The translations under genes were made by a program, and so were the position numbers. From positions 4,602,501 through 4,666,500 of the forward strand of contig NZ_LT629758.1 of the NCBI RefSeq assembly GCF_900104725.1: a stretch of DNA of 64,000 bases. The letters are read 5' to 3'. Positions 19,312 to 28,328 of the stretch are shown here, in pieces (position 1 is the stretch's first letter; each line of letters opens with the position of its first letter). This stretch comes from Actinoplanes derwentensis. GTDB taxonomy: Bacteria > Actinomycetota > Actinomycetes > Mycobacteriales > Micromonosporaceae. The notes under the pieces are model-generated. The model had not been told where the DNA came from. It made no database searches and was given only the letters and a program-made list of their open reading frames with translations.

Positions 19312-20387
19312 TGCCCCTTGCCGGACGCCAGCTCAAGGCCGTCGACGAGGCGCTGCTCGACGCGTTCGGGCTCAAGGCACTCGACCGGCTGCTCCTGCAC
19401 GGTCTCGACATGCACCGCGAACACCTGTCGATCGGTGACGATCTCACCGAGGTGGTATTCGCGGTGACCCGGGAACTCAACCGGCGCGACCGGATCCCGG
19501 AACTGGTGGCGGTGGCGGGCGCGTACCGGCCGGCACACCGAGGGCTGAGCGAGCTCGCGGACCGGTTGCTCGCGGCCCCGGTGCGCCCGGCCGCCAGGCC
19601 CGCCCTGGAGCTGCTGCTCAGCGGAGACCGCAGGCGACTGCTCGACGCCCGGGACTGGCACCTGAGGCTGGGGGCGCTGCAACGACGGGTCGCCCGGGTG
19701 GAACTGACCGACGGCGCCCGGCTCGGCACCGCGTTCCTCGCCGGGCCGGACGTCGCGGTGACCTGCCACCACGTGCTCGAACGTTTCGTCAGCGGGGCGG
19801 CGCCGGCCACCATGGTGCGACTGCGTTTCGACGTACGGACGTCGGCCACCGACTCGCCGATCTCCCCCGGTGTCACCTACCCGTTGGCCACCGACTGGCT
19901 CGTGGACGCCTCCCCGCCCAGCGCCGGGGAGCGCCGAGGCGCCGTGGACACCCCGGAACCCACCGGCGACGAGCTCGACTTCGTCGCGATCCGGCTCGAC
20001 GGGCGGCCCGGCGAGGAGCCGGTCGACGGCATCCGTGAGCTGCCCGACGCCCCGGACCGGGGATGGCTGCCGCTGCCCGCTGCAGGGAGTCCGCCCGAGG
20101 CCGGCGATCCGCTGTTCGTCCTGCAGCATCCTCACGGAGGGCCACTCAAGCTCGCGTTCGACCGGGTGCTCGGTGTGAACGGCGGCGGGACCAGGATCCG
20201 GCACACCGTGGACACCGAGCCGGGTTCCTCCGGGTCGCCGTGCTTCGACCGGGATCTCAACCTGGTCGCGGTCCATCACAGCGGTGATCCGGCGGCCTTC
20301 GGCGGGGCGGCACCCGGCTTCAACCAGGCTGTTCCGATCGGGCCGATCGCCCTCCGGCTGGCCCGTGCCGGTGTGTGCGTTGACTGA
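19311..20387 (+). CDS. EAD1 domain fused to trypsin-like serine protease
   Basis: 358 residues. Residues 5-90 match the helical effector-associated domain EAD1 pattern (LxxxLLDAFG, LDRLL, DDLTEVVFAVTRELNRRDR, ELVAVAGAYRP), a death-like adaptor that joins effectors to STAND partners. A chymotrypsin-fold protease follows with His154 (TCHHVL), Asp223 (ELDFVAI) and Ser307 (GSSGSP), a complete triad. This is the expected executioner of the system: cytosolic, no signal peptide, probably activated by EAD-driven oligomerisation. Start and stop of adjacent genes share one base. Confidence 0.85.
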   Translation: MPLAGRQLKAVDEALLDAFGLKALDRLLLHGLDMHREHLSIGDDLTEVVFAVTRELNRRDRIPELVAVAGAYRPAHRGLSELADRLLAAPVRPAARPALELLLSGDRRRLLDARDWHLRLGALQRRVARVELTDGARLGTAFLAGPDVAVTCHHVLERFVSGAAPATMVRLRFDVRTSATDSPISPGVTYPLATDWLVDASPPSAGERRGAVDTPEPTGDELDFVAIRLDGRPGEEPVDGIRELPDAPDRGWLPLPAAGSPPEAGDPLFVLQHPHGGPLKLAFDRVLGVNGGGTRIRHTVDTEPGSSGSPCFDRDLNLVAVHHSGDPAAFGGAAPGFNQAVPIGPIALRLARAGVCVD

Positions 20388-21396
20388 GACGGACACCGTC
20401 CGGCGGCTGCGCGACGAGATCGTCGCCAATTACAGCCGGGCGCGGCTCGAGGTTGAACTCGGCCACCTGGATCGGAACCTGGAGGCGATCTCGACCGACC
20501 ACGACCTGCCGACCATCGTCGGCAAGGTCATCGCCGACGCGCGGCGGCGCGGATGGTTCGCCCAGCTGCTCGACTGGGCGAGTCACGAGCCGTACCCGGG
20601 TCTGGCCGGGCTGGCCCAGCGAATGCTCACCGTTCACACCACGGCGGGGCCGCCGGCGGCCGCCGATCCGTGGGCCGCGACGTCGCTCAACGGGGTGCCG
20701 TACCTGGGCCAGCGGGATCTGCGGTCGGCGTTGCGGACGCTGCTGTCCCCGGCGCCGGAGCGGGTGATGTCGGTCGACGGCGAACGGGGATCGGGCCGCA
20801 GCCATTTCTGGTACTTCGTCAGTCACGTCGCGGCGGCCGACGGTGGCATCCGGCCGTTGCTGGTCGATCTCGCCGGCGACGGCCGGAACCGGCTCGGCGC
20901 GGCTGGCCTGACCGAGCGCATCCGGCTCGGCCTCGGTCTGCCCGCGCCGGACCTCACCCCGCAGACATCGAGCGATCCGGTACGCCTCCTGAGCGGCTGG
21001 CTGGGCGGGCGGCTCGGCGTCCAGACGACGGCGACGATGCTCGTGCTGGATGGATCCGCGGACGCCGAACTGGACGACGACGCTGTCGCGTTGATCCGCT
21101 GTCTCGGTGACCTCGCCGACCGGCGGCAGGTGCGGAACCTGACGGTCGTCCTGCTCGGCATCGCGGGGATCGCGAGGGACGGCTGGGCGGTGGCCCGGGC
21201 CCGTACCGCGGCCATCGGCCCGGACGACGTCGCCGCGCATCTGCGGGAAGTGGCCGAGGACCTGGGCGTCGACCTGGAGGCCGGCGCGGTGGCAGAGTTC
21301 ATCACGTGGGCCGGGCCCGGTCGGCACACCGCACGTGAGGTGAACCACCGGGTGACCCGCCTCGGCGCCGCGTTGCGGGACCGGGCGGCGTCATGA
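20371..21396 (+). CDS. EAD-like domain plus P-loop NTPase
   Basis: 341 residues from a GTG overlapping the protease gene by 17 bases; TTG at 20380 and GTG at 20365 are also possible. Residues 8-87 form a small helical domain of the effector-associated type. A P-loop GERGSGRS (137-144) follows, with Arg where Lys is usual, then strand LLVDLAG and MLVLDGSADAEL, a Walker-B-like Asp. This is a compact STAND/AAA-like ATPase, likely binding nucleotide with altered hydrolysis. It may bridge the EAD1 protease and the big STAND protein. Confidence 0.65.
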   Translation: MCALTETDTVRRLRDEIVANYSRARLEVELGHLDRNLEAISTDHDLPTIVGKVIADARRRGWFAQLLDWASHEPYPGLAGLAQRMLTVHTTAGPPAAADPWAATSLNGVPYLGQRDLRSALRTLLSPAPERVMSVDGERGSGRSHFWYFVSHVAAADGGIRPLLVDLAGDGRNRLGAAGLTERIRLGLGLPAPDLTPQTSSDPVRLLSGWLGGRLGVQTTATMLVLDGSADAELDDDAVALIRCLGDLADRRQVRNLTVVLLGIAGIARDGWAVARARTAAIGPDDVAAHLREVAEDLGVDLEAGAVAEFITWAGPGRHTAREVNHRVTRLGAALRDRAAS

Positions 21397-22118
21397 GACC
21401 CGTGCCCCACGACCGGGTGGTGCTGTCGCTGGAGATCGCCGGGCTCGGCGAGCGCGCCGGAACCGTCCGTCCCGAACTACTCGCGCGGCTCCACGACATG
21501 CTCGCAGAATCGCTGAACGAGGCTGCCGTCGCGCCGGATCGCTGCGAATGGTTCCCCACCTCGGAGGGTGTGCTCCTGTCGATCGCGGACTCGCCGGTGC
21601 CGATCGCGTCGACGGTGCTGCGCTGCCTGCACGAGCAACTCGACGAACACGCCGCCCGGTACGCCGGGAGCCACGTGATGACGCTGACCGCCGCGCTCGA
21701 CCACGGATTCGTCACGGTCACGGCTGGACGACCGGACGGTACCGCGGTCCGGGCGTGCACCGCGATGCTGGGGCGAGCCGACGTGTCTGCGGCCGCCGCG
21801 GCGGTTCCGTCCGCCGGACTGGTCGTCGTGACCTCGGAGGGGTTCATGCGCGACGTGCTCCGGCAGAGGCATCGAGGCACCGGTACGGCGTTCTACGCAC
21901 CGTCCGGGGAGGCGAGCGGCGCCGATCGGGTCTGGGTCCGGGTCTTCGGCGCCCCGATGCCGCCAGTTGCTCCCCAGGTGGCTCTGCCTCCCGCTGCTCC
22001 ACCGGTGGTTCCGCCTCCCACCGTCGCCTCGGCAGCCGCGGCGAACGGCGACCGGCGGCGGGTGCCGTTCACCGCGGCGCAGGCCCGGGAGCTGATCCGG
22101 CGTCTGGACCGGCAGTGA
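21393..22118 (+). CDS. Degenerate nucleotidyl-cyclase-like protein
   Basis: 241 residues. The fold pattern of the cyclase-like protein at 4416 is kept, but both metal Asp positions are Glu (Glu14 in LEIAGLGE, Glu58 in TSEGVLL) and the Asn/Arg catalytic pair is lost, so it should not cyclise nucleotides. It may bind a nucleotide, or pair with the first cyclase-like protein. A Pro/Ala-rich linker ends in a basic helix (PFTAAQARELIRRL). It overlaps the previous gene by four bases and is the last gene of the operon; the convergent gene ends 16 bases away. Confidence 0.65.
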   Translation: MRPVPHDRVVLSLEIAGLGERAGTVRPELLARLHDMLAESLNEAAVAPDRCEWFPTSEGVLLSIADSPVPIASTVLRCLHEQLDEHAARYAGSHVMTLTAALDHGFVTVTAGRPDGTAVRACTAMLGRADVSAAAAAVPSAGLVVVTSEGFMRDVLRQRHRGTGTAFYAPSGEASGADRVWVRVFGAPMPPVAPQVALPPAAPPVVPPPTVASAAAANGDRRRVPFTAAQARELIRRLDRQ

Positions 22119-22134
22119 TCCGGCCGGGTCCCGG

Positions 22135-25100
22135 TCAGCTCTTCCAGGCCAGGCCGTCGAGCATCCGGCGGTGGACGTCGTCCCAGATCACGAACGCCCG
22201 GTGGACCGTCTCGATCAGCGGCGACCCGTTGTCGTGCCGGAAGACCGCCGCCAGGAATCTGCCGGTCCGGCCCGAGCAGTCGACGTAGTCCACGAGCCTG
22301 GCCAGAACGGCGTCCGTCTCCGGAGCACCCACCACCGGCATGCGACCGGGTTCGAGATCGGCGGGCGTCCACGGCAGCACCGAGCCGGCGATCGTCGCCA
22401 GGTTCGCCAGGTCCGGGCCACCGGGACGAGAGGACAGCGCGAGGCGTACGGCCGGCAACAGCTCGGGATTGTCACCGCGCAGCAGGCGCAGCACGTGCGG
22501 ACGGTACACCGTGGCAGCGATCAGAGGCACGGCGTCTCCCAGTCCCGTGGCGAATCGCCGCGCCTGATCACCCAGGATCTCGTCACTGCGCAGAACCTCC
22601 GGGCCGGTCCCGCGGTCCCGCCGCACGCCCGCCAGCGCGGACATGTCGTCGAGCCACTGAGGTTCCGGGCGGTACAGGCCGGTCACCTGACGCAGCGTCC
22701 GCCCGGCGCCGGGAGCACCGGCCGCCGCCCACGTCAGCGCGCGGCGTAGCTGGTCCACCGGAAACTGGTCGGCCGTCGCCGGTGCAGCGTCCGGCCGCGA
22801 GACCAGCAGGCGTTCCGCGAGGGAGCGATGCGGCCACGGTTGCCCGGCACGCTCGGCCAGCAACCGGCTGTAGAAGAGCCGCTCGACGATCTCGTCCTGC
22901 GATCCCGCGATGACGTCCAGGGTCGCGATGTGCCGCGACAGCCACCGCAGGCACGCCACGGCCGCGTCGCCGCCGGTGATGACGGCGTTGACCACCGCGT
23001 ACCGGCCCGCCCATCGCCGTTTTCCGGGCGACGACTCGTAACCGCGCAGCACGGCGGAGTGGTCCTGCCACCGCGCGCTCTCACAGAACGCCTGCGCCAG
23101 CCATTCCGGCTCGGTGCGCAGGGCCCGCTCTTCGAACAGCCGCAACGCCGGCCGCGCCCGCCCGGAGTCGACGAGTTCCCGGCCGTGTCGCTGCGCCCAG
23201 GTCTCCCAGGCACGCTGCGGCAGCGCCGTGATCTCGGCGGCCGTGAGGTCGGGGTCACCGCGCAGCGCCCGGATCTGGCCGGCGATCCGTGGGGTGAAGT
23301 CGCCGGCCCAGTCGCCCAGCGCGTCCAGTTCACCGCGCTGGGCCGGGGTCGAGCCGAGTTCGGTGACGACGAAGTCGGGTGGGTCGAGCAGCAGCCGGTG
23401 GTAGAGGACTTCCCGGGCCGCCGCTTGCGGGGTCAGGTCGTGACGATCCGATCCGTACCATTCGATGGCGGCCTGATTGATTCGGGCCACGGCGTCGCGC
23501 TCGGCCGGATCGTCGATCATCAGGCGCAACACCGCGCGACGTACCTCGGTGTGGTGGCGCAGGCCGTCGTGGGCTCGCCGGACGAGCCAGACCTCGTCCT
23601 CCAGCCGCCGCATCAGGTCGAGAGCCGAGGCGTCGTCCAGCTCGCCCAACCGGCACGCCGGCGCGACGACCTGCTGAACGACCGCGGCCGACAACCGCCG
23701 CAGGATGAGCCCCGGGTGGGTGACGGCTCGGGCGCGAGGATCGGCGACGTGCCCGAGATGCCGCTGGTACAGGACGGCCCAGCGGATCGCCTCGTCGAGC
23801 GACGGTACCGAGATGTCCTCGCTGAACAGGGCGGCTTCCTCGGTGGGTCCGAGTGACGGCAGGATCCGGGCGGCGATCCGGAGCGTGAGCGGGTTGCCGA
23901 ATCGGGCCGCGATCCGGGTCGCCTGACCGGAGTCCATGCCGTGGGCCGTCAGCAGTTCCCGCCGGGCCGCGACATCCAGGTCACCGAGGTGAACCACCTC
24001 CGCGCGGGTCCCGCCAGGCGCCGCACGGCCCGCAACGACCACTTTGAGGCCGGCCAGGCCCATGTCCTGCCGGAGCCGGGTGAGCCAGGCCAGGAGGTCA
24101 CGCTCGGAGTCGTTGCCGGGTCCGCGGTCCTCGTCGCGACGCGGTCTTTCCCGCTGCCATTCCTCGAACGTGTCGAGCAGCACCAGCACCGGCCGGGTGC
24201 CGAGCCGGTGCAGACGGACGATCACCGCCGCGTCGTGGTCGAACCGGAAAGCCGCCCGCCGGTCCTGGTCTACGGCGTGAGCGGCGCCGTATCGGTCGCT
24301 GTCGGTCCGGTGCTGGCCCTCCAGAGCCTGGTGCCGCAGCGCGGCGAAGTCCGCGCCGGCCTCCGGGTGAGCCGTTCCGAGTTGGCGGGTGACCTCGAAG
24401 GACATCTCGAGTTCCCGGCCCGGGCGGAATCGCAGCCGGTCGAAGTCGATCACCACCGGCAGCGGTCCGCCGGGCGGCGGCGTCATCAGGCCCTCCAGAT
24501 ATGGCCGGGCGAACTCGGCCAGCACCGTGGACTTGCCGGAACCCCCGATCCCCGTGACGGCCAACACCGGGACAGGGCGTGCCGAGTCGACCGGTTCACC
24601 AGCGAAGTCCCGGAGCCGGTCCAGCACCGCCGTCCGGCCGAACACCCCCTCGTGGACCAGCAGTCGATGGTCGTCGAGCAGACGTCGGACGGCGGCGAGC
24701 CGGTGCGCCTCGGCCAGGTCGCTGAGCCGCCCGCGCAGCGGCGCCGCCCAGGTGAGGGCCTGCACGTCCGGTTCGGGTCCGCCAGTACCGGCGCAGAGCT
24801 CCCGCAGACGTTCACCGGGTGTGTCGGTCGGGATCTCCGCGACGTCTTTGAGCCGGAGGCGCAGCGTGTCCCCACTCATCGTGCGGAGAACGTCGTGGCG
24901 GCTGCCGGACCGCAGTGTCCAAGCCCAGCGCTCGGCGGCGCGGACCCGGTCGAAGTCGGTCTGCAGCACGTCCAGCGCCCGCTCGCCCTCGTCGGCCGGC
25001 ATGTCCCGGATCAGGTCCTCGGGGCTGACCGCGCCGGACAACGCGGCCCGCTGCAGGACCTTCCGCGCGGCGGCGTCGGGCACGGTGACTCGGGTGGTGA

Positions 25101-27000
25101 ACCACGGCCTGGCCTGGAACAGCTCACGCTCGGCTTCGGAGCGCCGCGCCCAGATCTTCCGGAGAGTCCGCGCGGTGGCGGGCGCCGCCCGCAGGATCTC
25201 CACCGCTGTCGCGGCGAGGCCGTAGCCGGTCCAGCCGTCGGCCGCGGCCTGCGCCATCGCGGCGGCCGCGGCCCGGCGCAGTCTCGGGCCGGGCTCCTCA
25301 CCCGGTGGCAGCAGGTACCCGCTGATCTCGTCGGCCGTAGGCTCGGTCAGTTCGTCGATCGAGGCGCCGAAGCCGGGCGGCACGGGTTCCTCCCAGCCGA
25401 GCAGGACCAGCCGCAGCGCCGGCAGATCCCCGAGTGCGCCGATGATCCCCGAGACGACGTCGCGGATCGGCGGTGTGATGCGGAAGGCTTCCGACTCGGC
25501 GCCGCCGAGGAGGAGCCAAACCGGGTGGTCGGCCGCGTCGGAGTGCCAGAGGCCGCTGAGCGCCGGGAGGATCCCGTTCCGGATCTCCCGGGCACCGGTG
25601 GTCATGCCATCACCCCGGATCACTGTGGGATCGGCGGGTATCGCACGGGTGATCCGGTCCGCCAGCTGCTCGGCCGAGCAGTCGAGGGCGCCGGACAGGT
25701 CGAATGTGATCACCGGGTCCCCGGCCCGTTCGACATACTCCCGGACGAGCCGGCTGCTGAATCTCCGGCCGGTGCCCGGGGCGCCCCGGATCACCAGGAG
25801 CCGGTCCGGGGCCGGGGCGTGCCGGGCCAGGCCACGCCACAGACGCTGCTGGGTTCGCACCCGCCCGATCACCGGGTACGGCCCGGGCCCACCGCCCGGG
25901 GCCTGCCTCAACTCCGTGATCAGGGGTGTGTCCGCCTCGGTCAGTCCCAGGCGGGCGGCGGGCCCGGCGAAGAACCGCACCGGCACGGCCCGGTTACGAA
26001 CCGGGGTGGCCGCGGAGGCCACGCCGCCGGGGACCGGCCCGCCCTGATGGATGCCGACCATCCGCCAGTCCTGGTCGAACAACGGCGCGCCCGACGAACC
26101 CCGCTGGGTGTTCGCGCTGTGCAGGAAGCGGACGGCCGGTTCGCCCAGGTGCCGTTCGAGCCGGCCGTGGGCGACGAACAGGGACTGTCCACCGGCGGAC
26201 GCGCCGTGCGGATGCTGGAACACGAAGACGGCGGCAGGCACACGTGGCGGATCCGGGCGCAGTTCCGGCGCCGACGGGAGCAGGAGCGGTGCGGCGAGCC
26301 TGATCAGTGCGAGATCCCAGGGACCGTCCTGCGGCGAGACCCCGGTGACGTCGTTCTCGTCGACCGGGTCGGGTTCGGTCCGGCTGCCCCAGTACAGCCA
26401 GTCGCGGTGCAGCGGGGCGACGGTGCCCCGGCGGAGGATCCGGCGGCCGCCTCCGGCCGGCTTCATCGCGTACCCGAAGGTCAGGCTGAGCCTCGCCAGA
26501 CTCCCGGTCCCGGCGGCGAGGCCCCCGGTGGTGTCGGTGACCAGGTCCCCCAGGACGTGGGCCGCCGTCGCGACCAGGCCGTCGCCCAGGTACACACCGG
26601 TACCCGCGTGTTCGCCGTCCACGTCCACCCGGCAGATGTATCGACAGGCGTCCAGCCCGCCCTGGAACAGGACCAGCCCGTCGCCCATGAACTGGGTGCT
26701 GTCGATGAACGCCTGGAACTCGAACGCCAGGTCGCCGTTTCCGCCCATGGCTGTGACGAGATCCCGAAGACGAGTCGCGGGACGGATCAGCCCGTACCGG
26801 AGAAGCTCGTCGACGAAGGTCTCCAGGAAGTCGCGCAGCGCCGCCACGGCGAACGCCTCCTCCAGGAACGACCGACGCGGGCTGCCGGTCTGGCGTTGCA
26901 GGTGGGCGCCGTTGGCGCGGGCCACCTCGCCCCAGATCCGGTCGATCAGTGGCCAGTCGGGGACGACCGCTGCGGCCAGCGCCCTGACGTCGGCCGTCAC
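22135..27000 (-). CDS. Giant trypsin / double P-loop STAND NTPase
   Basis: 1621 residues. Residues 1-100 are a helical adaptor-like domain. A trypsin-like protease (about 115-345) has His148 (TAAHVL), Asp229 (PWDLALIRL) and Ser303 (GSSGAP). A first P-loop GAPGTGRR (406-413) has Arg for Lys. A second, canonical one, GIGGSGKST (817-825), is followed by VLVLLDTFEEW (Walker B) and VVVAGR, typical STAND features. The last 500 residues are helical repeats. It combines protease, NTPase switch and repeat sensor in one chain. It shares a four-base overlap with the second protease gene upstream and faces the main operon. Confidence 0.85.
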   Translation of the reverse strand: MTADVRALAAAVVPDWPLIDRIWGEVARANGAHLQRQTGSPRRSFLEEAFAVAALRDFLETFVDELLRYGLIRPATRLRDLVTAMGGNGDLAFEFQAFIDSTQFMGDGLVLFQGGLDACRYICRVDVDGEHAGTGVYLGDGLVATAAHVLGDLVTDTTGGLAAGTGSLARLSLTFGYAMKPAGGGRRILRRGTVAPLHRDWLYWGSRTEPDPVDENDVTGVSPQDGPWDLALIRLAAPLLLPSAPELRPDPPRVPAAVFVFQHPHGASAGGQSLFVAHGRLERHLGEPAVRFLHSANTQRGSSGAPLFDQDWRMVGIHQGGPVPGGVASAATPVRNRAVPVRFFAGPAARLGLTEADTPLITELRQAPGGGPGPYPVIGRVRTQQRLWRGLARHAPAPDRLLVIRGAPGTGRRFSSRLVREYVERAGDPVITFDLSGALDCSAEQLADRITRAIPADPTVIRGDGMTTGAREIRNGILPALSGLWHSDAADHPVWLLLGGAESEAFRITPPIRDVVSGIIGALGDLPALRLVLLGWEEPVPPGFGASIDELTEPTADEISGYLLPPGEEPGPRLRRAAAAAMAQAAADGWTGYGLAATAVEILRAAPATARTLRKIWARRSEAERELFQARPWFTTRVTVPDAAARKVLQRAALSGAVSPEDLIRDMPADEGERALDVLQTDFDRVRAAERWAWTLRSGSRHDVLRTMSGDTLRLRLKDVAEIPTDTPGERLRELCAGTGGPEPDVQALTWAAPLRGRLSDLAEAHRLAAVRRLLDDHRLLVHEGVFGRTAVLDRLRDFAGEPVDSARPVPVLAVTGIGGSGKSTVLAEFARPYLEGLMTPPPGGPLPVVIDFDRLRFRPGRELEMSFEVTRQLGTAHPEAGADFAALRHQALEGQHRTDSDRYGAAHAVDQDRRAAFRFDHDAAVIVRLHRLGTRPVLVLLDTFEEWQRERPRRDEDRGPGNDSERDLLAWLTRLRQDMGLAGLKVVVAGRAAPGGTRAEVVHLGDLDVAARRELLTAHGMDSGQATRIAARFGNPLTLRIAARILPSLGPTEEAALFSEDISVPSLDEAIRWAVLYQRHLGHVADPRARAVTHPGLILRRLSAAVVQQVVAPACRLGELDDASALDLMRRLEDEVWLVRRAHDGLRHHTEVRRAVLRLMIDDPAERDAVARINQAAIEWYGSDRHDLTPQAAAREVLYHRLLLDPPDFVVTELGSTPAQRGELDALGDWAGDFTPRIAGQIRALRGDPDLTAAEITALPQRAWETWAQRHGRELVDSGRARPALRLFEERALRTEPEWLAQAFCESARWQDHSAVLRGYESSPGKRRWAGRYAVVNAVITGGDAAVACLRWLSRHIATLDVIAGSQDEIVERLFYSRLLAERAGQPWPHRSLAERLLVSRPDAAPATADQFPVDQLRRALTWAAAGAPGAGRTLRQVTGLYRPEPQWLDDMSALAGVRRDRGTGPEVLRSDEILGDQARRFATGLGDAVPLIAATVYRPHVLRLLRGDNPELLPAVRLALSSRPGGPDLANLATIAGSVLPWTPADLEPGRMPVVGAPETDAVLARLVDYVDCSGRTGRFLAAVFRHDNGSPLIETVHRAFVIWDDVHRRMLDGLAWKS

Positions 27001-28169
27001 CGGGAACCCACCGGTATCGCCCCGTGCAGTTCCCGGGTGATCCGTTCCAGGGCGTGTGCCCAGTTGCGCCGGGCGTGCTGACCGGCGAAGTGCAGGCCGA
27101 GTCCGGTACGCCCGAAGACCGTCAGGTCGGCCACCAGCGAGCCGGAGCTTCCGCCCAGCGTGCTCGCGTCGTGTGTCATGACCCAGCCGCGGGGGTCGTC
27201 ACTCAGTTCGCCCGGGGCGTCGGTGATGACTCCCGGCGACAGCCGCTTGCAGCTCAGAACCCCGTTGAACAGCGTCGCCATCAGGTTCGGCGTGGTGGAC
27301 GTCGGATCGCCCGGGTAGCCGGTCACGTAGACGGTGCGGCCCTTGGTCGCCAGCCCGCCCATGGTCATCGGGTCGTCGCCGCGGGCGACCGTCACCGGAT
27401 CGGGGAAGGGCCGCCCCGCCACCGGTTCCAGCTCCAGCACCGCCAGGTCCAGAGCATGGAAGTCGAGTCCAGGCCCAGTCGGCGCAGATGCCGCCGGGGA
27501 GCCGACGCGGAGCACCCGCCGAATCGGGAACCGCCGGTCCGGGCGCTGGCCGCCGGCCTCGTGCCCGAAGTTGACGGCGACGCCGGGCTTGAGCCGGCCC
27601 TCGAACCGGCCGCCGATCCGCGTTGCCTGCGGCGCGATCGCCTGGAGCACGTGATAGTTCGTGACGACGACGCCTTCGTCGATCGCCCATGCCGTGCCGT
27701 GGTACCCGACTTCGACGGCCGGGTCGGGATCGTCGACCCGGCCGACTGACCGGCACACCACCCGGACGTCCTCCTGCATCCGGGACAGCATCTCGCGGTA
27801 GCCACCGATGGCCGGATGGTCCAGGACGGGAAGGTCTTCCTTGACGAACAGCACCGGACGGGATCCGTCGGTGGCCACCACCGCTTCCAGCCCGCTGATG
27901 TCCGCTGGAGTCAGCCGGGCGGCCTCTCCCTCACCGAGCAGTTTCGCCAGAGCGCTGTCCGCCAGTCGCAGGATCTCCAGCCGCCGGCCGGGGTCCGCGG
28001 TCATACCGGTCACCCGTGCGATGTAGCCGATCTCCGCGTCGAGTCGTTCCGTCAGTCCGGTCCGGATCGCCGGATCGGTGCTCCCGCCGCCGGACGCAGC
28101 GGTCTCCAGCGAGTTCGACCGTTCTCCACCGACGGCGATCGCCTTCAGATACTCCCGAGCCTCCGGCAT
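26997..28169 (-). CDS. Trypsin-like serine protease of the conflict island
   Basis: 390 residues. About 130 helical residues precede a chymotrypsin-fold domain with His173 (TNYHVL), Asp241 (ALDLAVLEL) and Ser342 (GSSGS); YVTGYPGDP and the GxSG pocket resemble the Glu-specific/V8-like and Trypsin_2 group. There is no signal peptide, so it acts in the cytoplasm. It is the first gene of a two-gene minus-strand unit, coupled by ATGA overlap to the giant STAND protease. It is divergent from a Crp-family regulator across a 159-base promoter region. Confidence 0.85.
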   Translation of the reverse strand: MPEAREYLKAIAVGGERSNSLETAASGGGSTDPAIRTGLTERLDAEIGYIARVTGMTADPGRRLEILRLADSALAKLLGEGEAARLTPADISGLEAVVATDGSRPVLFVKEDLPVLDHPAIGGYREMLSRMQEDVRVVCRSVGRVDDPDPAVEVGYHGTAWAIDEGVVVTNYHVLQAIAPQATRIGGRFEGRLKPGVAVNFGHEAGGQRPDRRFPIRRVLRVGSPAASAPTGPGLDFHALDLAVLELEPVAGRPFPDPVTVARGDDPMTMGGLATKGRTVYVTGYPGDPTSTTPNLMATLFNGVLSCKRLSPGVITDAPGELSDDPRGWVMTHDASTLGGSSGSLVADLTVFGRTGLGLHFAGQHARRNWAHALERITRELHGAIPVGSR

Positions 28170-28225
28170 GTGCCCACCCCATCTGCGATCGAATCTGATG
28201 GAGCGTCCCGGTAGCCTGAGAACAC

Positions 28226-28236
28226 TGTCAATGACA
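28226..28236. promoter_or_regulatory. Palindrome in divergent promoter region
   Basis: TGTCAATGACA is a perfect inverted repeat around one base. It lies between the divergent protease gene (starting at 28169) and the Crp/Fnr gene (starting at 28329). It is a candidate operator, possibly for the Crp-family protein itself, but it does not match the classic TGTGA-N6-TCACA site. Confidence 0.3.
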
Positions 28237-28328
28237 AATGTCCATCAGGCGGCGACGTCATCCTTTCGGTGCTCCCCTGGACGGTCGCGGCAGTCGCCTC
28301 TGTTCGACACCCGGTGAGGACAGAAAAC

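Noticed and set aside
18600..20429. 609-codon minus-strand frame opposite kinase and EAD1-protease genes
   Set aside because: Low-complexity shadow frame with no ribosome site; the plus strand has full catalytic triads.
23941..27081. 1046-codon open frame on the plus strand opposite the giant STAND gene
   Set aside because: It is antisense to a gene with clear protease and P-loop motifs; its Arg/Gly/Pro-rich product has no family features. Long antisense frames are expected at this GC content.
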